Positions 18,501 to 26,410 of a stretch of DNA of 64,000 nucleotides are shown in pieces; the stretch's first letter is position 1; every line of letters starts with the position of its first letter. The notes below the pieces were generated by a model, which was not told the origin of the DNA, made no database searches, and saw only the letters and a list, made by a program, of their open reading frames with translations. Both the position numbers and the translations under genes were made by a program. The stretch covers positions 1 through 64,000 of the forward strand of contig JAQUIT010000008.1 of assembly GCA_028681335.1 (NCBI GenBank), read 5' to 3'. This DNA is from Desulfuromonadaceae bacterium. Its GTDB lineage: Bacteria; Desulfobacterota; Desulfuromonadia; Geobacterales; Pseudopelobacteraceae.

Positions 18501-19990
18501 CCCTTCCTCCGCATCTCACGCAGCATTTCGCCCTGACTGTCGCGGATCGATACTGTCAGCGGCATCTTGCCGGGGAGAAAATGGGTGGCGCAGGAGAGGC
18601 AGGGATCGTACAGCCGGAAGGCCATCTCCACCCTGTTGAGGATCGCTTCATCCGGTGCGTTGCCGGTGATCAACCTTTCGGCGGCACGCTTGATCGACAT
18701 GGAGATCGCGGCGTAGTTGTTGGTGGTACCGACGATCATGTTGACCTTTGTCAACACTCCCCGTTCATCGGTGACAAAATGGTGGGTCAGTGTCCCGCGC
18801 GGCGCCTCGACCGAACCGACCCCCTCACCGGTAAAGCGGTCCGGGTCCGGGATGTTACGGGTTTCAGGCGAAGTAATTTCAGGGTCGAGCGCCAGTTCCA
18901 GCATCCGCTCCGAGGCGTAGAGCAGCTCAATCAGTCGCGCCCAGTGGGTGGCAAGACGGTGATGGATCGGCTCGTAGCGGGCGGCGGTGATCTTCTTGCA
19001 CCCAAAGGCCTCGTACATCCGCTGGTACTCTTCATTGGCCAGCGGCGTTGCCATCCCTTCCGAGACATTCAGCCGTGATAGTGGCGTCGCGGTGTAAACC
19101 CCGCTGTCGATCCCGTCTGTCAACCCCTTCCACCCCACCTTTTTCAGGTACGGATATTTCAGATAGGTCCAGGATTCCACCCGCTCGGCAATATGCTCGC
19201 GATAGTCCGACGGATGGTATTTGACAAACTCGTTCCCCTCCGGGTCCACCACGCGGATCATGCCGTCGTAAAAGTTGGTCTGATTATTGGCATCAACGGT
19301 CCCCATCGAGTAGGTGCGGTGGAGATAGATATCCGAGGTAACCATTTCCATGTAGACCGGATTCTTCAGCACGATTTTTTCGAAAATGGAGAGGGAGAAG
19401 CGGGCAAATTCGATGTTTTTGCGGGCCGTGGCTTCGATCTGCGCTCGCTCCTCGCCGCTGATGGGACGGCTCCAGCCGCCGGGGAGTCCGGCCACCGGAT
19501 GGATCGACTTCCCCCCCAGAAAGGTGATGATCTCGTGGTTGCGCTTGCGGCAGGCGATCACTTCGCCGGCCACCTCCAGACCGACCTTGCGGGCCACCCC
19601 CAGGATGTTGCGCTCCGATGGCGGCGCATCAGGCCCGACGATAAAATCCGGACCACCCAGGGCGTAAAAATGAGTCGTGTGGTCGGTGACGAAAAAGGCC
19701 ATATAGAGGATTTCACGCAGTTTTTTTGCCACGGCGGTCGGCTCGGCGCCGAAGACAACGTCAAGCGCCTTGGTAGCCGCAATGTGGTGCGCCTCCGGGC
19801 AGACCCCGCAGATACGGTTGGTGATAACCGGCATCTCTTCCGCCATCCGCCCGACACAGAACTGTTCGAAGCCACGCAGCTCCGGGATCTGGAAGCAGGT
19901 ATTCTCCACCCCACCCTGATCGTTCAGGAAAATGTCTATCTTGCCATGTCCTTCCAGGCGGGTGACCGGGTCAATCGTGATACGCGCCAT
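18497..19990 (-). CDS. mvhA: Cytoplasmic [NiFe] hydrogenase large subunit (group 3, MvhA/HoxH-like)
   Basis: Catalytic subunit splitting or forming H2. 497 residues. Nickel ligands are all present: RICGVCPEAHH (Cys61, Cys64) and DPCLSCATH (Cys464, Cys467), followed by a 27-residue tail after His470 that the neighbouring protease would remove. No Tat or membrane signal, so the enzyme is cytoplasmic. The HdrA/MvhD neighbours point to the group 3c (Mvh) type rather than an NAD-linked HoxH; a phylogeny would decide. Confidence 0.95.
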   Translation of the reverse strand: MARITIDPVTRLEGHGKIDIFLNDQGGVENTCFQIPELRGFEQFCVGRMAEEMPVITNRICGVCPEAHHIAATKALDVVFGAEPTAVAKKLREILYMAFFVTDHTTHFYALGGPDFIVGPDAPPSERNILGVARKVGLEVAGEVIACRKRNHEIITFLGGKSIHPVAGLPGGWSRPISGEERAQIEATARKNIEFARFSLSIFEKIVLKNPVYMEMVTSDIYLHRTYSMGTVDANNQTNFYDGMIRVVDPEGNEFVKYHPSDYREHIAERVESWTYLKYPYLKKVGWKGLTDGIDSGVYTATPLSRLNVSEGMATPLANEEYQRMYEAFGCKKITAARYEPIHHRLATHWARLIELLYASERMLELALDPEITSPETRNIPDPDRFTGEGVGSVEAPRGTLTHHFVTDERGVLTKVNMIVGTTNNYAAISMSIKRAAERLITGNAPDEAILNRVEMAFRLYDPCLSCATHFLPGKMPLTVSIRDSQGEMLREMRRKG

Positions 19991-20010
19991 CTATACCTCC
20001 AGATTCTACG

Positions 20011-21114
20011 TTACTTCATCATTTCAGAATCAGGCACCTGCGTTAACTCCTCCCGGCCTCCCCTTATCAGGGGAGGAGCAGGACGCTTCCCCCCTGATAA
20101 GGGGGGACTGAGGGGGGTTGTTTTTGAACCAACTCGACCGCCCAGTATCGAACTGGCCAGGGTGTATTTGTAAAACAGTCCGGCGTAGTCAGGAATCGTT
20201 TTTAGAAACGTGTCGACCCGTGCCGCGATCTCATCTTCCGACAGTCCGCTCGTATCGCCGATGTCCATGATGGAACCAAGTGCCGCAACCATCTTCGCCC
20301 CCTGATCACTGATCCCTTCCGGCGCGCCATAACAGCCGGTGCAGGGCATATTGGCCTTGGTACAGGGAGCGCCGCAACCGTTCCTGGTGGCTATTCCCAT
20401 ACAGAGCAGCCCCTGCTCGAGCAGACAGGCTTTGGCATCGGGGTAAAATTCGTAATTGCGCCGAAAAGCGGTGATACGCTTTTCCTCCTTGGTCCGGTCA
20501 CAGTCATCGCAGACGGTCAGCGAACCACAGCCGACCGTGCTCCCCTGTGGCGGCAGGTCACCCGAGAGGATCGTCTCGATGACATTCCAGATCTGCTCTG
20601 ATTCCGGGGGACAGCCGGGGATAGAGTAATCAACCTCCACCTCCTGGGCCAGGTATTTAACGCGCTCCAACAGCGGTGTCAGGTGAACTTCTCCACCGGG
20701 AAAGCTGCTCGTACCGGAGGGGATGATTGCTGCGGGATTATCAACGGAGGGGTTATCAAGATAGATGGTGTTGAGCAGTTCGGCTTTCGTGGTGAAGTTG
20801 GCCAGAGCCGGGATGCATCCCCCCTTGGCGCAGGAACCGAAAGCGACCAGCAATCGGGACTTCCGCCTCAGCAGTCGGGCCATCTCAACATTCTCCTCGG
20901 TGCGGAGGGCGCCGTTGAAGAGAGTCACGGCGATAGACCGATCGGGGAGCGCCTCGATATCCTTCTTCTTGGTATCCAGCAGGCAGGGGCAGAACATGAA
21001 GTCCATGGCTGCATCAACGTCGAGGAGCTTCTCGTGCAGATTAACAACGGCAATCTCGCAGCCGCCGCACGATGCTCCCCAGTAGACCGCCAGTTTCGGT
21101 TTTTCAGGCATCAT
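20011..21114 (-). CDS. mvhG: Cytoplasmic [NiFe] hydrogenase small subunit (MvhG-like) with a repeat-derived C-terminal tail
   Basis: Carries the electron-relay clusters next to the nickel site. 367 residues. Proximal cluster ligands: CGGC (Cys16, Cys19), GSCAKGG, IPGCPPE; further cysteines CDDC and CGAPC...CTGC near 255-270 fit the medial/distal clusters. No signal peptide. About the last 40 residues (from VGSKTTPLSPP) are not hydrogenase-like: they are translated from a palindromic repeat inserted at the 3' end, including the giveaway PPLIRGG. First gene of the hydrogenase operon; GGGGG ribosome site before a double ATG. Confidence 0.94.
   Translation of the reverse strand: MMPEKPKLAVYWGASCGGCEIAVVNLHEKLLDVDAAMDFMFCPCLLDTKKKDIEALPDRSIAVTLFNGALRTEENVEMARLLRRKSRLLVAFGSCAKGGCIPALANFTTKAELLNTIYLDNPSVDNPAAIIPSGTSSFPGGEVHLTPLLERVKYLAQEVEVDYSIPGCPPESEQIWNVIETILSGDLPPQGSTVGCGSLTVCDDCDRTKEEKRITAFRRNYEFYPDAKACLLEQGLLCMGIATRNGCGAPCTKANMPCTGCYGAPEGISDQGAKMVAALGSIMDIGDTSGLSEDEIAARVDTFLKTIPDYAGLFYKYTLASSILGGRVGSKTTPLSPPLSGGKRPAPPLIRGGREELTQVPDSEMMK
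20045..20118. repeat. Palindromic repeat element inside the 3' end of mvhG
   Basis: Two adjacent hairpins: 20057-20076 (CCTCCCC, loop TTATCA, GGGGAGG) and 20089-20106 (six C, loop TGATAA, six G). The loops are reverse complements, so the whole is itself an inverted repeat. On the coding strand it reads SPPLSGGKRPAPPLIRGG, typical of the dispersed elements recognised by PPLIRGG-type tails. No second copy was noticed in the window. Confidence 0.75.
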
Positions 21115-21180
21115 CAGACCCCCTTTTCACATACGTTCTCATGCCACACACCAGCATGAACGGAAATCGCGGCACCCATC

Positions 21181-21555
21181 TCAGTCGCGCAAAAGGAGCG
21201 ACTCCACCAGCTCCGGCAGTGTTTCCTGCAGATTTTCATCCTTCGTCAGGACGGCATCAATATCCGGATTAGCAGATTTGAGAGGGGCGGCATCGTCTCC
21301 GGTAAGCAGCATAAAAGGCTGGCTGTACCCCTGTCCCCGCAGCTCTGTGAAGAGCTGAACCCCGTCAATGAACGGCATGTTCATATCCGAGACAACCATG
21401 CAGATTGAGCTGTCCGCAGCAATTTTCTCCAACGCCTCCATACCCCCTACGGCAATCACCACGTCGTAACCTGAAGACTCAAGGATCATCCCGGTCAGTT
21501 CAGCGGTAAATTCATCGTCATCCACCACCAGAATGGTTCCTGCTGTTTCACTCAT
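21181..21555 (-). CDS. Single-domain response regulator (CheY-like)
   Basis: 124-residue receiver domain without output domain. Acidic pocket VDDDE, phospho-acceptor Asp in VVSDMNMPF, LLTGDD and VLTKDEN (switch Thr and Lys) are all present. I start at ATG 21555 (AAGGAG upstream); a GTG at 21573 overlapping the cheA stop is possible. Last gene of the chemosensory operon, behind a CheA that carries its own receiver domain. It may be the phosphorylated output or a phosphate sink. Confidence 0.9.
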   Translation of the reverse strand: MSETAGTILVVDDDEFTAELTGMILESSGYDVVIAVGGMEALEKIAADSSICMVVSDMNMPFIDGVQLFTELRGQGYSQPFMLLTGDDAAPLKSANPDIDAVLTKDENLQETLPELVESLLLRD

Positions 21556-21569
21556 GACATCACTCCTTG

Positions 21570-23801
21570 TCACCCGATCAGACTGCGGACCGTTTCTATT
21601 AAATTCGACTGGTCGAATGCGCCCTTGACGATATAAGCATTGGCACCGACCGTTATGCCGCGTTTTTTGTCTTCGTCTTTCTCCAGCGAAGTGACGATGA
21701 TGATCGGCACGTGCCGGTAACGTTCATCCTCCCGCAGCCGTTTGGTCAGCGAGAAACCGTCGAGTCGCGGCATCTCCACGTCGGTTATTACAATATCGTA
21801 GAGAGTTTCGCGCGTTTTCTCAAACGCTTCTTCGCCGTCTTCCGCTGTAACCACGGTATAGCCATAGGCCTCGAGAATGCTCTTTTCAATTTCCCTGGTA
21901 TTGATGGAATCATCCACCACCAGCACCGTTGCCGCATGGTCTTCCCTGGCGGTTGGACGCTGTCGGCCGGGCTCCGCAATTTCCCGCGCCTGCCTGATCA
22001 GTTCCGGTACATGGAGAACATTGATGATGCTGTCCTGCTCGCCGATTGTAACGCCTGAAACCATGCGCAGATTCTGCAGGTGGAGCGGCAGCGGCTTCAC
22101 CACCATCTCTTCCCGGCCGATGATTTCGTCTACCACCAGCCCCAGTTTTTCCTCTCCATCCCTGATGATAACGACCAGCACCTCACCAGCCTCTGCAGGG
22201 GTTTCCGGCGCAAGTCTGAGGAGCGCGGCCAGACTCTCGACCGGAATGATCTGCTCTCGAAGACGGATGGCACGTTTGTTGACAATCTCGATTATCTCCC
22301 CCCGCTGGACCGAAAGCATTTCGACCAGTGAGGTGGCAGGCAGGGCACAGGTTTTGCCGCCGGTGGAGAGCAGGAACAGAGGGAACACCGCCAGATTGAG
22401 CGGCAGCCGTAACAGGAAGGTCGTTCCTTCCCCTTCCCTGGTTTCGATGATGATGGTTCCTTTGAGTTCATCGACGATACTCTTCCTGACCACATCCATA
22501 CCCACACCACGGCCGGAGATATCGGTGATAATCGGGCTCGTGCTGAAACCGGGCATAAAGATCATGTCGGTAATCTCCGCACGTGACATGCCGGCCAGTG
22601 TGTCTGCGTCAAACAGCCGTTTGGCGAGCGCCTTCTCGCGGATCTTTTCGACGGAAAGCCCCCTGCCGTCGTCTCCCAGCGAAATGGTGACGCAACCGCT
22701 GTCGTAACAGGCGGCAAGATTGATGGTTCCCTGCGCCGGTTTTCCAGCCGCGACCCGCTCTTCGGCATTCTCCACACCATGGTCCAGTGAGTTGCGGATC
22801 ATATGCATGAGAGAATCACCGATACGGTCGATAATCTTCCTGTCCAGCTCGGTATCGCCCCCCTCCACAACAAAATCGACATCCTTGCCCTGCTCACGGG
22901 CAAGATCCCGGACGGTACGGCGAAGGGGGTCAAAAACTGTTGAGAGTGGCTGCATGCGCATTCTGAGCGAGGTCCCCTGCAGGTCACCGACAAGATGATC
23001 CTGCAGCAGGGAGGCATCGTACATGGCCCGCACCGACTGGCGCAGGGAGAGCTGCAGTGCCGCACCGGCTTCGATCAGCGTGTTCTGTTCAGTATCACCG
23101 CCATGAAGCTGTCCCTCAACGGCCTTGAGATGTAACGCCGTGGCACGTTCAACGTCACAGAGCCTGCCGATATGCCGCCTGAACCTCCCCTGCTCAGAGA
23201 CAATTTCCCCCATGAGCCTGATCAGATCATCGATTTTGGCGGCATCAACCCGGAGATAATCTACCTGGCGTTTTTTGACAGATGCTGCCGGACGGGCAGC
23301 GTCAACAGCGTCAACAGCCTCAACAGACGAAACAGGCTCAACAGACACGGTGGCATGGTCAGGCTCAGCAGTGACGGCAGGTACAGACAATGACTCCGGC
23401 GCCTCGCCAGCGGCCGACACCGTAGCGATAACAGCAAGTTCCTCGCAGAGCGCCGCCGGCGCTTCACCCGATGTATCACCATCCGTTATCGGTCCCAGCA
23501 TCAACAGGAGGGCATCCACCCCGCGAAAGAGCACATCAGAGACAGGAGGTGTCAGGGGCATTTTCCCACCGCGCACCGCATCAAGCACATCCTCCATCTT
23601 GTGGGCAAGCATGGTAATGCCGGAAAGCTTCATCATCCGTGATGAGCCCTTGATGGTATGGGCCGAGCGGAACAGCCCGTTGATGGTCTCGGAATCGCCT
23701 GGCGATTTTTCCAGATTAAGCAGACCGTCGCTTATCCGGGAGCAATGTTCACGGGCTTCCTCGACAAAACGTGCCAGAAATTTGGAGTGATCGAATGCCA
23801 T
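21570..23801 (-). CDS. cheA: Hybrid chemotaxis histidine kinase CheA-REC
   Basis: 743 residues: HPt domain with phospho-His48 (RSAHTIKGSSRMM), an Ala/Val/Ser-rich linker in place of a clear P2 domain, dimerisation helices (about 185-260), HATPase with MIRNSLDHGVE, GDDGRGL and SGRGVGMDVV, a CheW-like P5 domain (about 475-610) and a C-terminal receiver (about 625-743; VVDDSINTRE, VITDVEMP, YIVKGA). This architecture is that of WspE/FrzE-type kinases in alternative chemosensory pathways. Sits between the cheR and cheY genes. Confidence 0.95.
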   Translation of the reverse strand: MAFDHSKFLARFVEEAREHCSRISDGLLNLEKSPGDSETINGLFRSAHTIKGSSRMMKLSGITMLAHKMEDVLDAVRGGKMPLTPPVSDVLFRGVDALLLMLGPITDGDTSGEAPAALCEELAVIATVSAAGEAPESLSVPAVTAEPDHATVSVEPVSSVEAVDAVDAARPAASVKKRQVDYLRVDAAKIDDLIRLMGEIVSEQGRFRRHIGRLCDVERATALHLKAVEGQLHGGDTEQNTLIEAGAALQLSLRQSVRAMYDASLLQDHLVGDLQGTSLRMRMQPLSTVFDPLRRTVRDLAREQGKDVDFVVEGGDTELDRKIIDRIGDSLMHMIRNSLDHGVENAEERVAAGKPAQGTINLAACYDSGCVTISLGDDGRGLSVEKIREKALAKRLFDADTLAGMSRAEITDMIFMPGFSTSPIITDISGRGVGMDVVRKSIVDELKGTIIIETREGEGTTFLLRLPLNLAVFPLFLLSTGGKTCALPATSLVEMLSVQRGEIIEIVNKRAIRLREQIIPVESLAALLRLAPETPAEAGEVLVVIIRDGEEKLGLVVDEIIGREEMVVKPLPLHLQNLRMVSGVTIGEQDSIINVLHVPELIRQAREIAEPGRQRPTAREDHAATVLVVDDSINTREIEKSILEAYGYTVVTAEDGEEAFEKTRETLYDIVITDVEMPRLDGFSLTKRLREDERYRHVPIIIVTSLEKDEDKKRGITVGANAYIVKGAFDQSNLIETVRSLIG

Positions 23802-23826
23802 GTTTTAACCATTCACCTTTTAACTT

Positions 23827-25341
23827 CTATCCCTTTGCGGGGACGAGAAGCGACAATTTATGCCGACAGATGACCGCAAACTGTTCGGCGTTGAACGACA
23901 GAGGGAAAAATGCCTGCCCAAGTTCCTTCAGCGGCCCGCCTGCCAGAATTTTGAGCGTTGTTTCGAAACTGCTGCGCGACCTTTTTTCGTCGCCCTGAGC
24001 GTACAATATTTCGCCGGTATGAAAATGGGCAAGCCAACAGGTAGCGTCCAGATAAATGGCCTCCCTGAAGCGCTTGATCGCCTCATCGTTGTTCCGCATC
24101 TGGCGCGCAATAATTCCGAGCATGAGGTATGCTTCCAGACAGAGCGGGTCACGTTCCAGAACTGTTTTACAGACAACAAGCGCCTCATCAAAACGTGACA
24201 GGCTCAGGAGCAGGCTCCCTTTAAGGACATACGCCTTCTCGAAAGTGCCATCCTGTTCAATAATGGCTGCAAGAACATCAAGGGCCGTGTCGTACTGTTT
24301 GCTGTGGGCCAACGTTATGGCTTCGTCAAAGCGTTCCCTGATATCCACCCGCGGCAAGGAATACGGGCGTTTAGCGGGAGAATCAGGAGCATTCGTGGCC
24401 TGCGGCCGCATCGGGGGAGGCTGCGGTTTTGCAACTGCTGCGGAACCGGTCCGCACAGCCCCGGCCTCTAGCCGTTTGGAAGTTGTAGAAAAACGACTTG
24501 CCGTGCGGCGCTCTTCAAAAACAAGCGGTGGGGTTTTCCGGTAATAAAAGAGCGAGTCCTGTTTTACGAGGGAAAGTACGCCGATGTCATGATGAAACGT
24601 TTCTGCGGCGCCAACCAGCAACGCCCCCTCAGCGGCAAGAAGCTCCGCAAGCCGGCCGAATATTTCCCGCTGCACCTGACCGGGAAAATAGATGGAGACA
24701 TTCCTGTACAAGATGATATCCGGCAGCTGCATCCGTTCCGGATAGGAGGGTCCCAGAAGGTTTACCACCTCGAACCCGACCTGTTTTCTGATTGCATCAC
24801 AAACCTGATAGCGACCCGAGCTGCCGGCTTCAAAGTAGCGCTCAAGCAGGGATTTGTCCATGCCGCGAAACGAATTTTTACCGTAGACTCCCCGCTGTGC
24901 CGAGGCAATAACGGTAGAATCAATATCCACCCCGACAACCTCAAACAGCCGCTCACTTGCAGCTCCAAATCGCTCCCGAAGCATAATGGCAATGGAATAA
25001 GGCTCCTCTCCGGTTGAACAGCCGGCACTCACTATCCTGATCGGGCGCTGTTTACGAAGTGCCATAAATTCCGGCAGTAACGTATCAGCCATCATGTTCA
25101 GGTGATCAGGCTCACGAAAGAAATACGTTTCATTGACGGTAAGCAACTCCGTCAACCGGAGCAGTTCATCGCTGTCACGTAGCAGCAGTGCGTGATAGGC
25201 ATCATATCCGGCCATCCCCTGCACGGCCATCCGGCGAAACAGACTGACAGAAAGCGCCTGCTCCCGCTCCTTCTCAAAGCTGTGTCCGCACGTACGCAGC
25301 AGCAGCTCTTTAAAAGGGGTAAGGTTCATATCTCCGTTCAT
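23827..25341 (-). CDS. cheR: CheR methyltransferase with C-terminal TPR repeats (WspC-like)
   Basis: SAM-dependent methyltransferase that methylates receptor glutamates. N-terminal all-alpha domain, then the catalytic domain with NETYFFREPDHL and the SAM motif SAGCSTGEEPYSIA, and LYRNVSIYF. A Ser/Pro-rich linker (about 290-335) leads to TPR repeats (about 345-480). The start is uncertain: GTG 25353, ATG 25341 and ATG 25329 are in frame; I took 25341. The TPR form resembles WspC and FrzF. Confidence 0.9.
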   Translation of the reverse strand: MNGDMNLTPFKELLLRTCGHSFEKEREQALSVSLFRRMAVQGMAGYDAYHALLLRDSDELLRLTELLTVNETYFFREPDHLNMMADTLLPEFMALRKQRPIRIVSAGCSTGEEPYSIAIMLRERFGAASERLFEVVGVDIDSTVIASAQRGVYGKNSFRGMDKSLLERYFEAGSSGRYQVCDAIRKQVGFEVVNLLGPSYPERMQLPDIILYRNVSIYFPGQVQREIFGRLAELLAAEGALLVGAAETFHHDIGVLSLVKQDSLFYYRKTPPLVFEERRTASRFSTTSKRLEAGAVRTGSAAVAKPQPPPMRPQATNAPDSPAKRPYSLPRVDIRERFDEAITLAHSKQYDTALDVLAAIIEQDGTFEKAYVLKGSLLLSLSRFDEALVVCKTVLERDPLCLEAYLMLGIIARQMRNNDEAIKRFREAIYLDATCWLAHFHTGEILYAQGDEKRSRSSFETTLKILAGGPLKELGQAFFPLSFNAEQFAVICRHKLSLLVPAKG

Positions 25342-25363
25342 AATTCCGGACACTCCAGCTTTA

Positions 25364-26407
25364 TCACAGTCTGCCCCCGGTACGCTGAATCAGCTCGGCG
25401 GGGATCTCTCCGAGAGGCAGTACACTGTCGATCCAGCCACGTTCAACCGCGAGCCTGTTCATACCGAAGATGACGGAACTGGTTGCATCCTGAGCCAAGG
25501 TAGCCCCACCCGCCTTCCGGATCGCCTCCATACCGAGAACGCCATCATCCCCCATGCCGCTCATAATGAGCCCGAGGGCTCCTTTACCATACGCTGCGGC
25601 AAGTGACGAGAGGAGCGTGTTGCAGGAAGGGTGGTAAACCTGGCGAACATCCCCGGGGCCGAGAGCAACCTTGCCCTGCCCGGTAATCACCATCGACTGT
25701 TCGGCCGGATTGACATACACGGACCCCGCGGCAAGAAGGTCGCCATTCACAGCCACCCGAACATTGAGCGGCGTTGCCAGGTTCAGCCAATCGACCATCC
25801 CCTGGGTAAACCCCTCTGCGATATGCTGGGCAACAACAATCGGCACGGGAAAACCGGCCGGGAGCTGTTTCAAGATGGTATTAATGGCCTGCGGCCCTCC
25901 GGTGGAAGCGGCTATGGCAACAATATCCACCTTTGAAGAACCGGTCGGCAGTGTCACCCTGCTTGCCCTCGATGTTCCAGAGGGACCTCTCATGGTCATC
26001 AGCTGGGCGGAAACGTCAACTTTTGCAAGAACACGGATCTTTTTCACGAGATTGCGCACGTTTTCAGGACCGATGTCAGGCTTTTCAATGACATCCAACG
26101 CACCCTTTGATACCGCAGCAAAAGCGGTGCGAATGCCGGTCAGAGCGGTTACCACGAGGATGGGGACCGGATGCCTGGCAATAATTTTCTCAATGGCCTC
26201 TAATCCGCCCATAACAGGCATTTCGATATCCATGGTCACGATATCCGGCTTGAGTGAGGCAACCTTGGCAATGGCCTCTACACCATTGACCGCCTCGCCG
26301 ACGACCTCAATGTCCGGCTCTGACTCCAGAATGGAACGGATCATCTCACGCACCAACCTGCTGTCATCGACCAGCAACACCCGAATGGCTCTCCCCGGAT
26401 TTATCAT
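25364..26407 (-). CDS. cheB: CheB protein-glutamate methylesterase/deamidase
   Basis: Removes methyl groups from receptor glutamates. 347 residues: receiver domain (about 8-130: VDDSRL, TMDIEMPVMGG), linker, and the methylesterase domain with its Ser-His-Asp triad in AASTGGP, QHIAEGF and SGMGDDGV. The start is 3 bases behind the MCP gene. Its partner CheR follows. Confidence 0.96.
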   Translation of the reverse strand: MINPGRAIRVLLVDDSRLVREMIRSILESEPDIEVVGEAVNGVEAIAKVASLKPDIVTMDIEMPVMGGLEAIEKIIARHPVPILVVTALTGIRTAFAAVSKGALDVIEKPDIGPENVRNLVKKIRVLAKVDVSAQLMTMRGPSGTSRASRVTLPTGSSKVDIVAIAASTGGPQAINTILKQLPAGFPVPIVVAQHIAEGFTQGMVDWLNLATPLNVRVAVNGDLLAAGSVYVNPAEQSMVITGQGKVALGPGDVRQVYHPSCNTLLSSLAAAYGKGALGLIMSGMGDDGVLGMEAIRKAGGATLAQDATSSVIFGMNRLAVERGWIDSVLPLGEIPAELIQRTGGRL

Positions 26408-26410
26408 CGG

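Noticed and set aside
19193-20173. 326-codon open frame on the plus strand
   Set aside because: Antisense to the hydrogenase large and small subunits; its open length comes from the GC-rich coding strand.
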